A stretch of 43,983 nucleotides of DNA, taken from assembly GCA_024404195.1 (NCBI GenBank), contig JAKSQJ010000005.1, forward strand, positions 1 through 43,983, in the 5' to 3' direction. Both the position numbers and the translations under genes were made by a program. This document shows, in pieces, positions 35,500 through 43,983 of the stretch. Every line of letters starts with the position of its first letter. The stretch's first letter is position 1. The stretch comes from Clostridia bacterium (GTDB lineage Bacteria > Bacillota > Clostridia > Oscillospirales > Acutalibacteraceae). Below the pieces are notes generated by a model. That model was not told where the DNA came from. It was given only the letters and a program-made list of their open reading frames with translations, and ran no database searches.

Positions 35500-36450
35500 T
35501 TATTCATCCTCTTTTTTGAGGGTATGCCCGAATGATTCAAGCTTCTTAATAACCTCATCAAGAGACTTGCGTCCAAGATTTCTAACCTTCATCATATCCT
35601 CTTCGGTCTTGTTGATGAGGTCTTGAACGGTATTGATATCTGCGCGTTTCAAGCAGTTATAACTTCTGACTGAAAGGTCAAGCTCGTCAATAGTAAGTTC
35701 AAGAACCTTCTCTTTCTCGCTATCGTTCTTAACAGCCAAAATGTTTTCGGTATCCTTAACGCCCTCGGTAAGATTAAGGAACAACTCAAAATGCTCCATT
35801 AAAATCTTAGCGGACAAAGAAACTGCTTCATTTGCGGTCATTGAACCGTCGGTCCAAACCTCAAGGGTAAGCTTACCCTTATCAACCACATTACCAACGC
35901 GTGTATTCTCAACATTAAAGTTGGATTTAAGAACAGGTGTATAAATAGAGTCAATCGGAATAACACCGATAATGTTCTGTGCAGGTTTATTTTGATCTGC
36001 CGGAACATAACCTCTACCCTTTTCAAGTGTCATCTCCATATTGAGCTTTGCACCCTCGTCAAGAGTAGCAATATACATATCCTGATTAAGAATTTCAACC
36101 TCGGAATCTGCCTTAATATCGGCAGCGGTAACAACGCAGGGACCCTCGGCCTCAATGTAAATTCTCTTCTGCTCGTCGCAGTGAAGCTTTGCAATAAGAC
36201 CCTTTAAGTTAAGAACGATTTCGGTTACATCTTCTTTAACACCGGGAATGGTGGAAAATTCATGAACAACGCCATCAATCTTAACGGTTGTAATTGCAGC
36301 ACCGGGAAGAATGGAAAGAAGAACTCTTCTCATACTGTTTCCGAGTGTTGTAGCATAACCTCTTTCAAGGGGTTCCATTACGAATTTACCGTACTTACCG
36401 TCATCGGTAAGCTCTAAAGTATCAATTCTGGGCTTTTCAATTTCTATCAT
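35500..36450 (-). CDS. rpoA: RNA polymerase alpha subunit
   Basis: This 316-residue protein has the N-terminal assembly domain ([20 protein letters not shown] near 27-46) and the C-terminal DNA-binding domain (about 250-316). The latter has the helix-hairpin-helix segment [20 protein letters not shown] and [14 protein letters not shown]. The dimer nucleates polymerase assembly, and the C-terminal domain contacts UP elements such as the one at 47-77. It lies between rpsD and rplQ in the normal Clostridia order. The ribosome site GGAG is 7 bases before the ATG. Confidence 0.98.
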   Translation of the reverse strand: MIEIEKPRIDTLELTDDGKYGKFVMEPLERGYATTLGNSMRRVLLSILPGAAITTVKIDGVVHEFSTIPGVKEDVTEIVLNLKGLIAKLHCDEQKRIYIEAEGPCVVTAADIKADSEVEILNQDMYIATLDEGAKLNMEMTLEKGRGYVPADQNKPAQNIIGVIPIDSIYTPVLKSNFNVENTRVGNVVDKGKLTLEVWTDGSMTANEAVSLSAKILMEHFELFLNLTEGVKDTENILAVKNDSEKEKVLELTIDELDLSVRSYNCLKRADINTVQDLINKTEEDMMKVRNLGRKSLDEVIKKLESFGHTLKKEDE

Positions 36451-36528
36451 CTAAAAGCTCCGTTTCTCCGCATAAATAAATTTTTAATAATAAGATGCAT
36501 AATGCGGAATGCATCATAAAAAATTCTA

Positions 36529-37155
36529 TTATCTTGAATAGAACTCAACGATAAGCTGTTCTTCAACAGGAGCTTCAATCTGCTCACGGGTGGGAAGATT
36601 GATAACCTTAGCGGTAAGCTTATCATGGTCAACATCCATCCAGGTAGGAACAGGTTTAGCACCGTTTGCCTCAATGATTGCCTTCATCTTTTCAGTTCCG
36701 CGGGCCTTGTCGCAAACTGCAACAACATCGCCGTCCTTTAAAAGATAAGAAGCAATATCAACACGGGCGCCGTTTACCAAAAAGTGACCGTGGCCTACAA
36801 GTTGTCTTGCTTCTGCTCTTGAAGAAGCAAAACCTGCTCTGTAAACAACATTATCAAGGCGACTTTCAAGAATTCTTAAAAGGTTATCACCTGTAACGCC
36901 CTGTTTTCTTTCAGCAACCTCAAAATAATGACGGAACTGATTTTCCTGAACACCATAGAAACGTCTTGCAGTTTGCTTTGCACGAAGCTGCAAGCCATAT
37001 TCGGATGACTTCTTTCTACCTTGTCCATGCTGGCCGGGAGCGTAAGCTCTTGTGCCGAATGAACATTTATCAGAATAGCAGCGCTCGCCCTTTAAGAACA
37101 ACTTTTGTCCTTCACGGCGACAAAGTCTGCAAACTGCACCGGTATATCTTGCCAT
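36529..37155 (-). CDS. rpsD: 30S ribosomal protein S4
   Basis: This 208-residue protein has the N-terminal zinc-site region ([18 protein letters not shown]) and the S4 RNA-binding domain ([31 protein letters not shown], about 95-125). It is a primary 16S rRNA-binding protein. It lies in the alpha operon between rpsK and rpoA, as in Clostridia and proteobacteria, whereas in Bacillus rpsD is elsewhere. The four-cysteine form is kept. A 78-base gap to rpoA holds a 7-base hairpin. Confidence 0.98.
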   Translation of the reverse strand: MARYTGAVCRLCRREGQKLFLKGERCYSDKCSFGTRAYAPGQHGQGRKKSSEYGLQLRAKQTARRFYGVQENQFRHYFEVAERKQGVTGDNLLRILESRLDNVVYRAGFASSRAEARQLVGHGHFLVNGARVDIASYLLKDGDVVAVCDKARGTEKMKAIIEANGAKPVPTWMDVDHDKLTAKVINLPTREQIEAPVEEQLIVEFYSR

Positions 37156-37199
37156 CTGTTACACCTCCATAAAATTTGTAACAATTGTTTTGATTAAAA

Positions 37200-37598
37200 T
37201 TATACGCGTCTTCTCTTGGGAGGACGGCAGCCGTTATGAGGAATCGGAGTAACATCTTTAATCATGTTAACTTCAAGACCTGCGGACTGCAAAGCACGGA
37301 TAGCAGCCTCTCGTCCAGCACCCGGACCTTTAACATAAACCTCAACAGTTTTAAGACCGTGCTCCATAGCTGCCTTAGCTGCCATTTCTGCTGCACTTTG
37401 TGCGGCAAACGGAGTAGATTTCTTAGAGCCACGGAAACCGAGTTCACCGGCAGATGCCCAAGAGAGAGCATTACCCTGAGTATCGGTAATAGTAACTATT
37501 GTGTTGTTGAAGGTTGACTGAATATGAGCAGCACCGCGTTCAATGTTTTTCTTTTCACGACGACGGCGAGAACCGGTCGTTTTCTTAGCAGTAGCCAT
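37200..37598 (-). CDS. rpsK: 30S ribosomal protein S11
   Basis: This 132-residue protein has [20 protein letters not shown] and ends with [15 protein letters not shown], both typical of S11. It forms part of the platform of the small subunit near the mRNA exit. The gene is 16 bases after rpsM. Length and motifs are normal. Confidence 0.98.
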   Translation of the reverse strand: MATAKKTTGSRRRREKKNIERGAAHIQSTFNNTIVTITDTQGNALSWASAGELGFRGSKKSTPFAAQSAAEMAAKAAMEHGLKTVEVYVKGPGAGREAAIRALQSAGLEVNMIKDVTPIPHNGCRPPKRRRV

Positions 37599-37614
37599 TT
37601 ATTCTTCCTCCTAC

Positions 37615-37983
37615 TTACTTTTTCTTATTGGCTATCGTTCTCTTCGGACCCTTACGAGTTCTTGCGTTTGTTTTAGAACGCTGACCTCTTACGGGAAGAC
37701 CTTTACGGTGACGAAGACCACGGTAGCTACCAATTTCAATAAGTCTTTTAATGTCAAGAGCTACGGTTCTACGACGGTCACCTTCTACCTGAAGGTTATG
37801 GTCAATATATTCACGAAGCTTGGAAATATCTTCCTCTGACAAATCCTTTACACGGATATCAGGATCTACACCTGTATCGGCAAGGATCTTTTTAGATGTT
37901 GTAAGACCGATTCCGTAAATGTAAGTAAGTCCTATTTCAACTCGCTTTTCATTCGGAAGGTCAACACCAGCAATACGTGCCAT
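37615..37983 (-). CDS. rpsM: 30S ribosomal protein S13
   Basis: This 122-residue protein starts [19 protein letters not shown] and has the helix-hairpin-helix LTYIYGIG and the basic tail [22 protein letters not shown]. It sits in the head of the small subunit and contacts tRNA and the large subunit. It follows rpmJ by 36 bases. Nothing is unusual. Confidence 0.98.
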   Translation of the reverse strand: MARIAGVDLPNEKRVEIGLTYIYGIGLTTSKKILADTGVDPDIRVKDLSEEDISKLREYIDHNLQVEGDRRRTVALDIKRLIEIGSYRGLRHRKGLPVRGQRSKTNARTRKGPKRTIANKKK

Positions 37984-38019
37984 TTACAAAAGCACCTCCA
38001 TTTAAAGTTTTGAGTAAAA

Positions 38020-38133
38020 TTAACCCTGACGCTGTTTATGCTTCGGGTTCTCACAGATTACCATGATTTTACCCTTGCGCTTAATGATTTTGCATTTTTC
38101 GCAAATCTTTTTAACAGAAGGTCTAACTTTCAT
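38020..38133 (-). CDS. rpmJ: 50S ribosomal protein L36
   Basis: This 37-residue protein reads [14 protein letters not shown] at the start and ends [11 protein letters not shown]. The zinc ligands (CxxC, Cys, His) are all present, so it is the zinc-binding form. The gene lies between infA and rpsM as usual, with an AGGAGG site before the ATG at 38133. It is too short for many gene finders. Confidence 0.97.
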   Translation of the reverse strand: MKVRPSVKKICEKCKIIKRKGKIMVICENPKHKQRQG

Positions 38134-38163
38134 TTGGATTTACCTCCTAAAAATTTTTACCTA

Positions 38164-38382
38164 TTATTTTGAACGCCAAGTTATGCGTCCTTTGGACAGG
38201 TCGTACGGCGACATCTCAACCGTTACCTTATCGCCGGGAAGAATACGAATGAAATTCATACGAAGCTTTCCCGAAATATGGGCGAGTATTTGATGTCCGC
38301 CTTGGATTTCTACCTTGAATACTGCATTTGGCATTGCCTCAACAACGGTTCCTTCAAGTTCTATCATATCTGACTTTGACAT
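38164..38382 (-). CDS. infA: Translation initiation factor IF-1
   Basis: This 72-residue protein is a single OB fold, with [19 protein letters not shown] and the basic segment [22 protein letters not shown]. It occupies the ribosomal A site during initiation. It follows map by 27 bases. No KOW-type small gene, which some Clostridia have here, lies between map and infA. Confidence 0.98.
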   Translation of the reverse strand: MSKSDMIELEGTVVEAMPNAVFKVEIQGGHQILAHISGKLRMNFIRILPGDKVTVEMSPYDLSKGRITWRSK

Positions 38383-38409
38383 AATTTTTTTCTCCCTTAT
38401 AAAATATTG

Positions 38410-39171
38410 TTAAACATAATCATCAGGATCGGTCATTATTTTTGCGCCGTCCTTGGTTATTACAACCGTATGTTCAAAATGTGCGGATAAACTTCCGTCA
38501 CGGGTCAGCACTGTCCAACCGTCAGGTTGAACCGAAACACCGTATTTTCCGGCATTGACCATCGGCTCTATCGCTATGGTCATACCCGGAAGCAGTCGGA
38601 TGCCTCTGCCGGGAGTGCCAAAATTAGGGACTTCAGGGGGCTCATGCATTTCCGTTCCTATGCCGTGTCCGACAAAGTCACGAACTACCGAGAACCCGTT
38701 TTTTTCAACATACTGCTGCACCGCAAAGGATATATCGCCGATTCTGCTGCCGGGACGAGCCGCCGCAATGCCCTTAAAAAGACTTTGCTTTGTCACATCC
38801 ATCAGCCGCTTTGCCTCGGGTGAAACATCCCCGCAGGCAAAAGTAGCAGCGTTATCACCGTGATACCCCTCAAACTTTGCACCGAGGTCAACGCTTACGA
38901 TGTCCCCTGCGCAAATTTTTCGGTTTTTAGACGGTATGCCGTGAATTACCTCGTTGTTGATTGATATACATGCGGTTGCGGGATAGCCCTGATAGTTTTT
39001 GAAGTTCGGAACGGCGCCCTTGCTTCTTATGAACTTTTCCGCCATCTCGTCAAGCTCACCGGTTGTTATACCGGGCTCAACCGCACTGCCGACTAATTTT
39101 AATGCTTGGGCCGATATTTTGCAAGCTTCTCGCATAATAGAAAGCTCACGCTCGGTTTTAAGCACTATCAT
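38410..39171 (-). CDS. map: Methionine aminopeptidase, type I
   Basis: This 253-residue metalloprotease removes N-terminal methionine. The five metal ligands appear in order: Asp in IVSVDLGAKF, Asp in GYHGDNAATF, His in GHGIGTEMHEPP, Glu in IAIEPMVN and Glu in HFEHTVVIT. It lacks the N-terminal SEC-C zinc extension. It lies 2 bases after adk in the normal spc-operon order. Confidence 0.98.
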   Translation of the reverse strand: MIVLKTERELSIMREACKISAQALKLVGSAVEPGITTGELDEMAEKFIRSKGAVPNFKNYQGYPATACISINNEVIHGIPSKNRKICAGDIVSVDLGAKFEGYHGDNAATFACGDVSPEAKRLMDVTKQSLFKGIAAARPGSRIGDISFAVQQYVEKNGFSVVRDFVGHGIGTEMHEPPEVPNFGTPGRGIRLLPGMTIAIEPMVNAGKYGVSVQPDGWTVLTRDGSLSAHFEHTVVITKDGAKIMTDPDDYV

Positions 39172-39173
39172 AC

Positions 39174-39809
39174 TTATATCTCCGAAAGTGTTTTCAGTAC
39201 AAGGGCGGTGGTGTCTTTAACATCCTCCTGACCCTCAACCAAAAGCAACTTACTTTGGGCTTTGTAATAATCTTTGAGCGGTTCGGTCTGACTGTGATAA
39301 ACATTTAAACGGTTTAATACAGTTTCGGGCTCATCATCCTTACGGATAACAAGTTTTCCGCCGCAGGAATTACAAATTCCGTCCTTAATGGGCTTCTTAT
39401 AAAGTGTATGATAACTTGCACCGCATTTTTCGCAAACGCGTCTGCCCGACATACGCTTTACTATTTCGCTGTCCTCAACCTCAATGGAAAGAGCAGCATC
39501 AATAACAATGCCCATTGTGTCCAGAGCTTCCGCCTGAGGAATTGTGCGCGGAAAACCGTCAAGTATAAAACCGTTTTTGCAGTCATCTTCAGCCAAACGG
39601 TCCTTGATGATTCCGATTACAACCTCATCGGGAACAAGCTCGCCCTTCTCAATATAAGCTTTAGCTTTAAGTCCCATATCCGTTTCTGCCTTTAAGGCAG
39701 CACGGATAATATTTCCGGTGGAAATAGTCGGGATCTTATAAGTTTCAGAGATTATCTCTGCTTGAGTGCCTTTGCCGGCACCCGGAGCTCCCAATAATAT
39801 AAGCTTCAT
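39174..39809 (-). CDS. adk: Adenylate kinase, zinc-lid type
   Basis: This protein of about 211 residues starts MKLILLGAPGAGKGTQA with the P-loop; the ATG at 39809 follows AAGGTG at a good distance. An in-frame start at 39827 would overlap the secY end. The LID domain has the zinc-binding pairs CEKCGASY and CNSCGGKL, typical of Gram-positive enzymes. It interconverts AMP, ATP and ADP. The gene lies 10 bases after secY. Confidence 0.97.
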   Translation of the reverse strand: MKLILLGAPGAGKGTQAEIISETYKIPTISTGNIIRAALKAETDMGLKAKAYIEKGELVPDEVVIGIIKDRLAEDDCKNGFILDGFPRTIPQAEALDTMGIVIDAALSIEVEDSEIVKRMSGRRVCEKCGASYHTLYKKPIKDGICNSCGGKLVIRKDDEPETVLNRLNVYHSQTEPLKDYYKAQSKLLLVEGQEDVKDTTALVLKTLSEI

Positions 39810-39819
39810 ATATTTCACC

Positions 39820-41124
39820 TTAATCAAGGAAGCCCTTGTAGTGACGCATCATCATCTGTGACTCAAGATTCTGAACAGTATCAAGAGCAACACCAACCAT
39901 AATCAGAACCGAAGTTCCGCCGATGGAGATACCGCCGAACTTCTGAGAAGTTCCTGCAATAGCTATCGGAAGGATTGCAATAACACTTAAGAATAAAGCA
40001 CCGAGTAGGGTTATTCTTGACAAAATCTTTGAAATGAAATCAACAGACGGTTTACCGGGACGGATACCCGGAATTGAGCCACCGTTTTTACGCAAGTTGT
40101 TTGCCATTTCAACAGGATTAAACTGAATTGTTGTATAGAAATACGCAAAAGCGATAATCATGATGAAATAGATGATTGCGTAGAATACACCGCGAACACC
40201 GAACAGGTTAAGAACCTTAGCCCAGGTCGGAGAATCGGGTTGTATCGGAGATTGATATCCTGCAAATGAAAGAATCATTGTAGGAAGCATAAGGATTGAT
40301 GATGCAAAGATTATCGGCATAACACCGGACATATTTACCTTAATCGGAATATGGGTGTTTTGACCGCCGTACATCTTGTTACCAACAACACGCTTAGCAT
40401 ACTGAACCGGAATTCTTCTTTCTGCATTTGTCATCCAAACGATGAATGCTACAACAAGCAAGAATGCTACTACGATACCGATAACACCTGCTTTTGTTGC
40501 ACCGTCACCGCCGGTGAACAAGTTTTTAAGTGCTGCAAATGCCTGAGGACCGCGGGAAAGAATACCTGCAAAGAGCAAGATGGAAATACCGTTTCCGACG
40601 CCCTTAACATCTATCTGTTCGCCGAGCCACATTACAAGTGCGGAACCTGCAGTTAAAGTAAGAATTATTACGAATGCCGAGAATACAACGCCACCGGTTG
40701 AATTTACCGAAAGGAAGTTGTTATTCTTCAGATAGAAGAAATAAGCAGTTCCTTGGATAAGTGAAAGGATGACGGTTGTATAACGGGTGATGGTTGCCAA
40801 CTTCTTCTGACCCTCTTCGCCCTCTTTTGAAAGACGCTCAAGAGCAGGGATGGCAACGCATAAAAGCTGAATGATAATTGAGGAGTTGATGTATGGGGTA
40901 ACCGACATTGCGAAGATTGCACCATACTCAAGTCCGCCACCGGTCAAAATTGAAAGATAACTAAAGAATTCGTTAGATGAACCTGCGCCCTGCAAAAGAG
41001 CAACATTGATAAACGGAACCGGAATAACGGAACCAATTCTGAATATAGCAATAATCAGGATTGTGAAAAGAATCTTATTTCTGAGTTCTTTTACACGCCA
41101 TGCATTCTTTAAGGTTTCAATCAT
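39820..41124 (-). CDS. secY: Preprotein translocase subunit SecY
   Basis: This 434-residue membrane protein has about ten hydrophobic helices. It begins LKNAWRVKELRNKILFTILI and has the plug region ALLQGAGSSNEFFSYLSILTGG and the cytoplasmic loop RRIPVQYAKRV. It forms the channel powered by SecA, whose gene is elsewhere in the window. It lies between rplO (1-base gap) and adk. The conserved GGxSIPGIRPGKP loop near 345 is present. Confidence 0.98.
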   Translation of the reverse strand: MIETLKNAWRVKELRNKILFTILIIAIFRIGSVIPVPFINVALLQGAGSSNEFFSYLSILTGGGLEYGAIFAMSVTPYINSSIIIQLLCVAIPALERLSKEGEEGQKKLATITRYTTVILSLIQGTAYFFYLKNNNFLSVNSTGGVVFSAFVIILTLTAGSALVMWLGEQIDVKGVGNGISILLFAGILSRGPQAFAALKNLFTGGDGATKAGVIGIVVAFLLVVAFIVWMTNAERRIPVQYAKRVVGNKMYGGQNTHIPIKVNMSGVMPIIFASSILMLPTMILSFAGYQSPIQPDSPTWAKVLNLFGVRGVFYAIIYFIMIIAFAYFYTTIQFNPVEMANNLRKNGGSIPGIRPGKPSVDFISKILSRITLLGALFLSVIAILPIAIAGTSQKFGGISIGGTSVLIMVGVALDTVQNLESQMMMRHYKGFLD

Positions 41125-41125
41125 A

Positions 41126-41566
41126 TCAGATCACCTCTGCCTTTCCGCCTGCGGCATTGATTTTTTCAGCAGCAGAAGCAGAAAATGCGTTAAGATTTAC
41201 AGTAAGCTTCTTTGTAATCTTACCGTTACCGAGAACCTTAACCGGCTTATCATTCTTCTTAATTATTCCTTTGTCCTGAAGAGCTGCAGCATCTACAACA
41301 GCACCGTCCTCAAACACCTCAAGAGCGGAGACATTGATAGCCACCCATTCTTCAGCAAAAATATTATTAAAGCCACGCTTCGGAACTCTTCTTTGTAAAG
41401 GCATCTGACCGCCTTCAAAACCGGGTCTCATACCGTGACCGGCACGAGCCTTTTGTCCCTTATGTCCCTTACCGGCGGTTTTGCCGTTACCGGAACCGTG
41501 ACCTCTGCCTATACGCTTTGATTCCTTTGTGGAACCGAAAGCAGGAGACAATTCATGCAATTTCAT
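41126..41566 (-). CDS. rplO: 50S ribosomal protein L15
   Basis: This protein of about 146 residues begins [11 protein letters not shown] at the ATG at 41566, 7 bases after AGGAGGTG; an in-frame GTG at 41575 is part of that ribosome site. The glycine-rich arm [20 protein letters not shown] and [17 protein letters not shown] are diagnostic. It assembles late in the large subunit. A 73-base gap to rpmD contains a small hairpin. Confidence 0.97.
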   Translation of the reverse strand: MKLHELSPAFGSTKESKRIGRGHGSGNGKTAGKGHKGQKARAGHGMRPGFEGGQMPLQRRVPKRGFNNIFAEEWVAINVSALEVFEDGAVVDAAALQDKGIIKKNDKPVKVLGNGKITKKLTVNLNAFSASAAEKINAAGGKAEVI

Positions 41567-41639
41567 TGTTCGCACCTCCTTGTTAGATTAGCGGTTAAAC
41601 CGCAAGTCCGTAACTTAAACATCACGGAAAAAGCTCAAA

Positions 41640-41837
41640 TCAGTCCTTGGTAACAGCCACAAGATGCGAAATCTTGTTTATTTTACCGAGAGTAGCGGCA
41701 TTATCGGGTTGAACCGAAGTGTCGCCGACTTTATGAAGACCGAGTGCGTGAGCGGTTGCAATCTGATCCTTCTTGGAACCGATTGTGCTCTTTACGAGTT
41801 TTACAGTAAGGCCGGCAGCCTTTTTCTTTGTTGCCAT
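41640..41837 (-). CDS. rpmD: 50S ribosomal protein L30
   Basis: This 65-residue protein has LTVKLVKSTIGSKKDQIATA, followed by LGLHKVGDTSVQPD, the L30 core. The N-terminus (MATKKKAAG) is a short basic extension. The gene lies between rpsE and rplO as expected. Confidence 0.97.
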   Translation of the reverse strand: MATKKKAAGLTVKLVKSTIGSKKDQIATAHALGLHKVGDTSVQPDNAATLGKINKISHLVAVTKD

Positions 41838-41851
41838 TGTGCTGCTCCTCC

Positions 41852-42355
41852 TTAACCTAAGATTTCCTGCGGCTTTTTGCCACGGACAGCTGCAACCTGT
41901 TCAACATCACGAAGTGCCGAAAGACCGGCAATTGTGGCACGAACTACATTGCATGGGTTGTTAGAACGCATTGCTTTTGTTCGGATATCCTTAATTCCGA
42001 CAATTTCAACAACGGCACGAACTGCACCGCCGGCAATAACGCCGGTACCGGGAGCAGCCGGTTTAAGAAGAACACGGCCTGCGCCGAATTCACCGATAAT
42101 TTCGTGGGGTATTGTTGTGCCTTTTAAGGAAACCTTGATAAGATTTTTCTTAGCGTCCTCTATACCTTTACGGATTGCATCCGGAACTTCGCCTGCTTTA
42201 CCGAGACCGAAACCTACGATACCGTTTCCGTCGCCTACAACAACAAGTGCTGCAAACTTCATAATACGGCCGCCCTTAACGGTTTTGGATACACGGTTTA
42301 TTGAAACTACGCGTTCCTGCAAATCCAATGTTGATGCATCAATATTTGTAGCCAA
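41852..42355 (-). CDS. rpsE: 30S ribosomal protein S5
   Basis: This 167-residue protein has the double-stranded-RNA-binding-like N-terminal domain ([20 protein letters not shown]) and the C-terminal domain with [15 protein letters not shown]. It takes part in decoding fidelity. The gene lies 14 bases before rpmD. Nothing is unusual. Confidence 0.98.
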   Translation of the reverse strand: MATNIDASTLDLQERVVSINRVSKTVKGGRIMKFAALVVVGDGNGIVGFGLGKAGEVPDAIRKGIEDAKKNLIKVSLKGTTIPHEIIGEFGAGRVLLKPAAPGTGVIAGGAVRAVVEIVGIKDIRTKAMRSNNPCNVVRATIAGLSALRDVEQVAAVRGKKPQEILG

Positions 42356-42373
42356 AAGTATTCCTCCCTCTTA

Positions 42374-42733
42374 TCAGAACTTGAGGCCGCCCTCACGGGC
42401 ACCAACGGCCAGCTCCTTGACACGGCCGTGATAAATGTATCCGCCACGGTCAAAAACAACCTCGCCGATACCTTTAGCTGCGGCACGCTCTGCTAACAAT
42501 TGTCCAACTTTTTTAGCGCCTTCACAGTTACCTGCATTATCTCCGAAATCCTTTTCGTTAGAGCCGGCGGCTGCGAGTGTTACGCCATTTTCGTCATCAA
42601 TAAGCTGGGCGTAGATGTATTTGTTGGAGCGGAATACATCAAGACGGGGTCTTGCTGCTGTGCCGGTTATTTTAGAGCGAACACGGGCATGGCGTTTAAG
42701 TCTTGCCTTGTTACTATCTTTTTTATTAACCAT
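42374..42733 (-). CDS. rplR: 50S ribosomal protein L18
   Basis: This 119-residue protein has [20 protein letters not shown], then [14 protein letters not shown], and ends [21 protein letters not shown]18 brings 5S rRNA to the large subunit. Position between rplF and rpsE is standard. Confidence 0.98.
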   Translation of the reverse strand: MVNKKDSNKARLKRHARVRSKITGTAARPRLDVFRSNKYIYAQLIDDENGVTLAAAGSNEKDFGDNAGNCEGAKKVGQLLAERAAAKGIGEVVFDRGGYIYHGRVKELAVGAREGGLKF

Positions 42734-42751
42734 TTCAATAACACTCCTTTA

Positions 42752-43300
42752 TTACTTCTTAGCGCCCTTGGCTGCTTTACCTTCTTTGCGGCGGATATAT
42801 TCGCCTGCGTATTTGATACCCTTACCCTTATATGGCTCAGGCGGACGCTTCTTGCGAATATCGGCTGCAAATTGGCCAACCAACTGCTTATCGGCACCAC
42901 TGATAACTACCTGGTTCGGACCGGGTACTTCAATGGTGATACCTTTGATTTCAGGAACGATAACCTGATGTGAAAAACCGAGGTTCATCACAAGGTTGTT
43001 GCCCTGCTTTTGAGCACGGTAACCAACGCCGTTGATTTCAAGGGTTTTTGAATATCCCTCGGTAACACCTATAACCATATTGGCGATAAGTGTACGGGTA
43101 AGACCGTGTTTTGCACGATTTTCCTTCTCATCGTTAGGACGGGTAACAATAATCTCTGTTCCCTCAACTGCAACGGTGATATCAGAATTAAAATCGTATG
43201 AAAGTTCGCCCTTAGGTCCCTTTACCTTAATGTTGTTGCCGTCAATCTTAACATCAACACCGGCAGGAATCGTAATCGGCTTTCTTCCTATTCTTGACAT
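42752..43300 (-). CDS. rplF: 50S ribosomal protein L6
   Basis: This 182-residue protein begins [15 protein letters not shown] and ends with the C-terminal RNA-binding segment [17 protein letters not shown]. It has the usual two repeated domains. It lies near the sarcin-ricin loop of the large subunit. The gene is 14 bases after rpsH. Confidence 0.98.
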   Translation of the reverse strand: MSRIGRKPITIPAGVDVKIDGNNIKVKGPKGELSYDFNSDITVAVEGTEIIVTRPNDEKENRAKHGLTRTLIANMVIGVTEGYSKTLEINGVGYRAQKQGNNLVMNLGFSHQVIVPEIKGITIEVPGPNQVVISGADKQLVGQFAADIRKKRPPEPYKGKGIKYAGEYIRRKEGKAAKGAKK

Positions 43301-43314
43301 TCCCTTGCACCCCC

Positions 43315-43713
43315 TTACCAGATGTAAGCGAGAACTTCGCCGCCGACATTGGCGATACGAGCTTGCTTATCTGTCATAATACCTTTAGAGGTGGAAAGGA
43401 TTGCTATACCAAGGCCTCTCATAACCTTCGGCATATCCTCAACATTTGTATATATGCGAAGACCTGGCTTTGACACACGGCGAATACCGGTGATGGTCTG
43501 CGCTTTGTTCGGGCCATATTTGAGAACAATATGAATAACGCCCTGCTTGCCGTCATCCTCAACGGCAAAGCTGCTGATGTAACCTTCATCAAGTAAAATC
43601 TGAGCGATTGCCTTTTTTACCTTTGATGCCGGAACATCTACCGAATCATGTTTTGCTGCTGATGCATTACGAATTCTCGTAAGCATATCAGCTATAGTAT
43701 CGGTGATTTGCAT
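43315..43713 (-). CDS. rpsH: 30S ribosomal protein S8
   Basis: This 132-residue protein has [20 protein letters not shown] at the N-terminus and [20 protein letters not shown] near the C-terminus, both diagnostic. S8 binds helix 21 of 16S rRNA and in other bacteria represses the spc operon. The gene follows rpsN by 45 bases. Confidence 0.98.
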   Translation of the reverse strand: MQITDTIADMLTRIRNASAAKHDSVDVPASKVKKAIAQILLDEGYISSFAVEDDGKQGVIHIVLKYGPNKAQTITGIRRVSKPGLRIYTNVEDMPKVMRGLGIAILSTSKGIMTDKQARIANVGGEVLAYIW

Positions 43714-43758
43714 ACCGTAAACCTCCTTCTGTAACGGTTAAAACCATTACTATTTACC

Positions 43759-43944
43759 TTACCAGCTTGCTTTCTTAACACCGGGAATCTCGCCTTTGTA
43801 TGCGAGTTCACGGAAGCAGATACGGCAGATGCCGTATTTACGAAGATAAGCATGCGGGCGGCCACAGATTTTGCATCTGTTATACTGTCTTGTTGAAAAT
43901 TTAGCAGGACGGGCCTGACTAACCTTCATAGATGTTTTAGCCAT
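43759..43944 (-). CDS. rpsN: 30S ribosomal protein S14, zinc-binding (type Z)
   Basis: This 61-residue protein has the zinc ligands as [10 protein letters not shown] and [10 protein letters not shown], which mark the short type-Z S14 of Gram-positive bacteria. It sits in the head of the small subunit. A zinc-free S14 copy, if there is one, is not in this window. The gene is 12 bases after the rplE stop. Confidence 0.97.
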   Translation of the reverse strand: MAKTSMKVSQARPAKFSTRQYNRCKICGRPHAYLRKYGICRICFRELAYKGEIPGVKKASW

Positions 43945-43956
43945 AATTCCTTCTCC

Positions 43957-43983
43957 TTATCTTGCAAACGGAGCGCCCATAAG
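43957..43983 (-). CDS. rplE: C-terminal end of 50S ribosomal protein L5 (partial)
   Basis: The last codons before rpsN read LMGAPFAR and a stop at 43957-43959. This matches the usual L5 C-terminus (GMPFxK/R type), and rplE is the expected neighbour of rpsN in the spc operon. The rest of the gene lies beyond the right edge. Confidence 0.8.
   Translation of the reverse strand, partial: LMGAPFAR

Noticed and set aside
36494..36515. Seven-base hairpin between rpsD and rpoA as an S4 control site
   Set aside because: A single short stem without flanking structure is too little to claim autoregulation; it may be chance in an A+T-rich spacer.
41576..41639. Small GC hairpin between rpmD and rplO as a terminator
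   Set aside because: The stem is short and no T-run follows on the coding strand, and termination inside the spc operon is unlikely.
41877..42431. 184-residue frame antisense to rpsE and part of rplR
   Set aside because: It is the mirror of strongly conserved ribosomal genes, has a low-complexity Pro/Ala/Arg make-up and no ribosome site.

Overview
The window looks like a chromosomal segment of a low-GC, spore-forming Clostridia-type Firmicute. The evidence is a spoIIA sporulation operon (spoIIAA-spoIIAB-sigF), zinc-type S14, rpsD lying between rpsK and rpoA, a second type IIA topoisomerase pair, consensus sigma-A promoters and AGGAGG ribosome sites. I saw no transposase, prophage, CRISPR array, tRNA or rRNA gene. 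Almost everything is housekeeping; the unusual items are small insertions, divergent paralogues and intergenic structures.

Layout. (1) 1-126: a very strong minus-strand promoter with phased A-tracts fires off the left edge, probably into a stable-RNA operon. (2) 127-3728, minus: folC, then spoIIAA-spoIIAB-sigF with a family-2 glycosyltransferase as apparent fourth gene. (3) 3801-5295: a 48-residue ribbon-helix-helix protein and a divergent family-4 glycosyltransferase sit between folC and valS, which are neighbours in Bacillus. (4) 5347-12395, minus: valS, then a parE-parC-like topoisomerase pair. (5) 12613-26389, plus: an 11-gene tightly packed operon murI, DUF1934 gene, argS, pncB, lipoprotein, lon, ysxC, apbE, secA, dapF, lysA, with one obvious promoter and one terminator. 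(6) 26441-27643, minus: a short ManA-like cupin protein and a secreted protein of unknown function. (7) 27930-29963, plus: an EF-G-2-type GTPase. (8) 30102-33209, minus: cysK-like gene and an alpha-galactosidase. (9) 33385-34989, plus: a membrane protein and a lipoprotein of unknown function. (10) 35141-43983, minus: the spc and alpha ribosomal operons from the last codons of rplE to rplQ.

How the parts relate. The spoIIA block supplies the first forespore sigma factor and its anti-sigma/anti-anti-sigma switch. The long plus-strand operon joins cell-wall precursors (D-glutamate, meso-diaminopimelate, lysine) to arginyl-tRNA synthesis, NAD salvage, proteolysis, ribosome assembly, flavinylation and protein export. 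The ribosomal cluster ends in a 3' region that can fold into a three-way junction just after rplQ. That junction and the regulator/glycosyltransferase island are the best candidates for undescribed biology here. Assignments rest on motifs and gene order read by eye; no database search was run.
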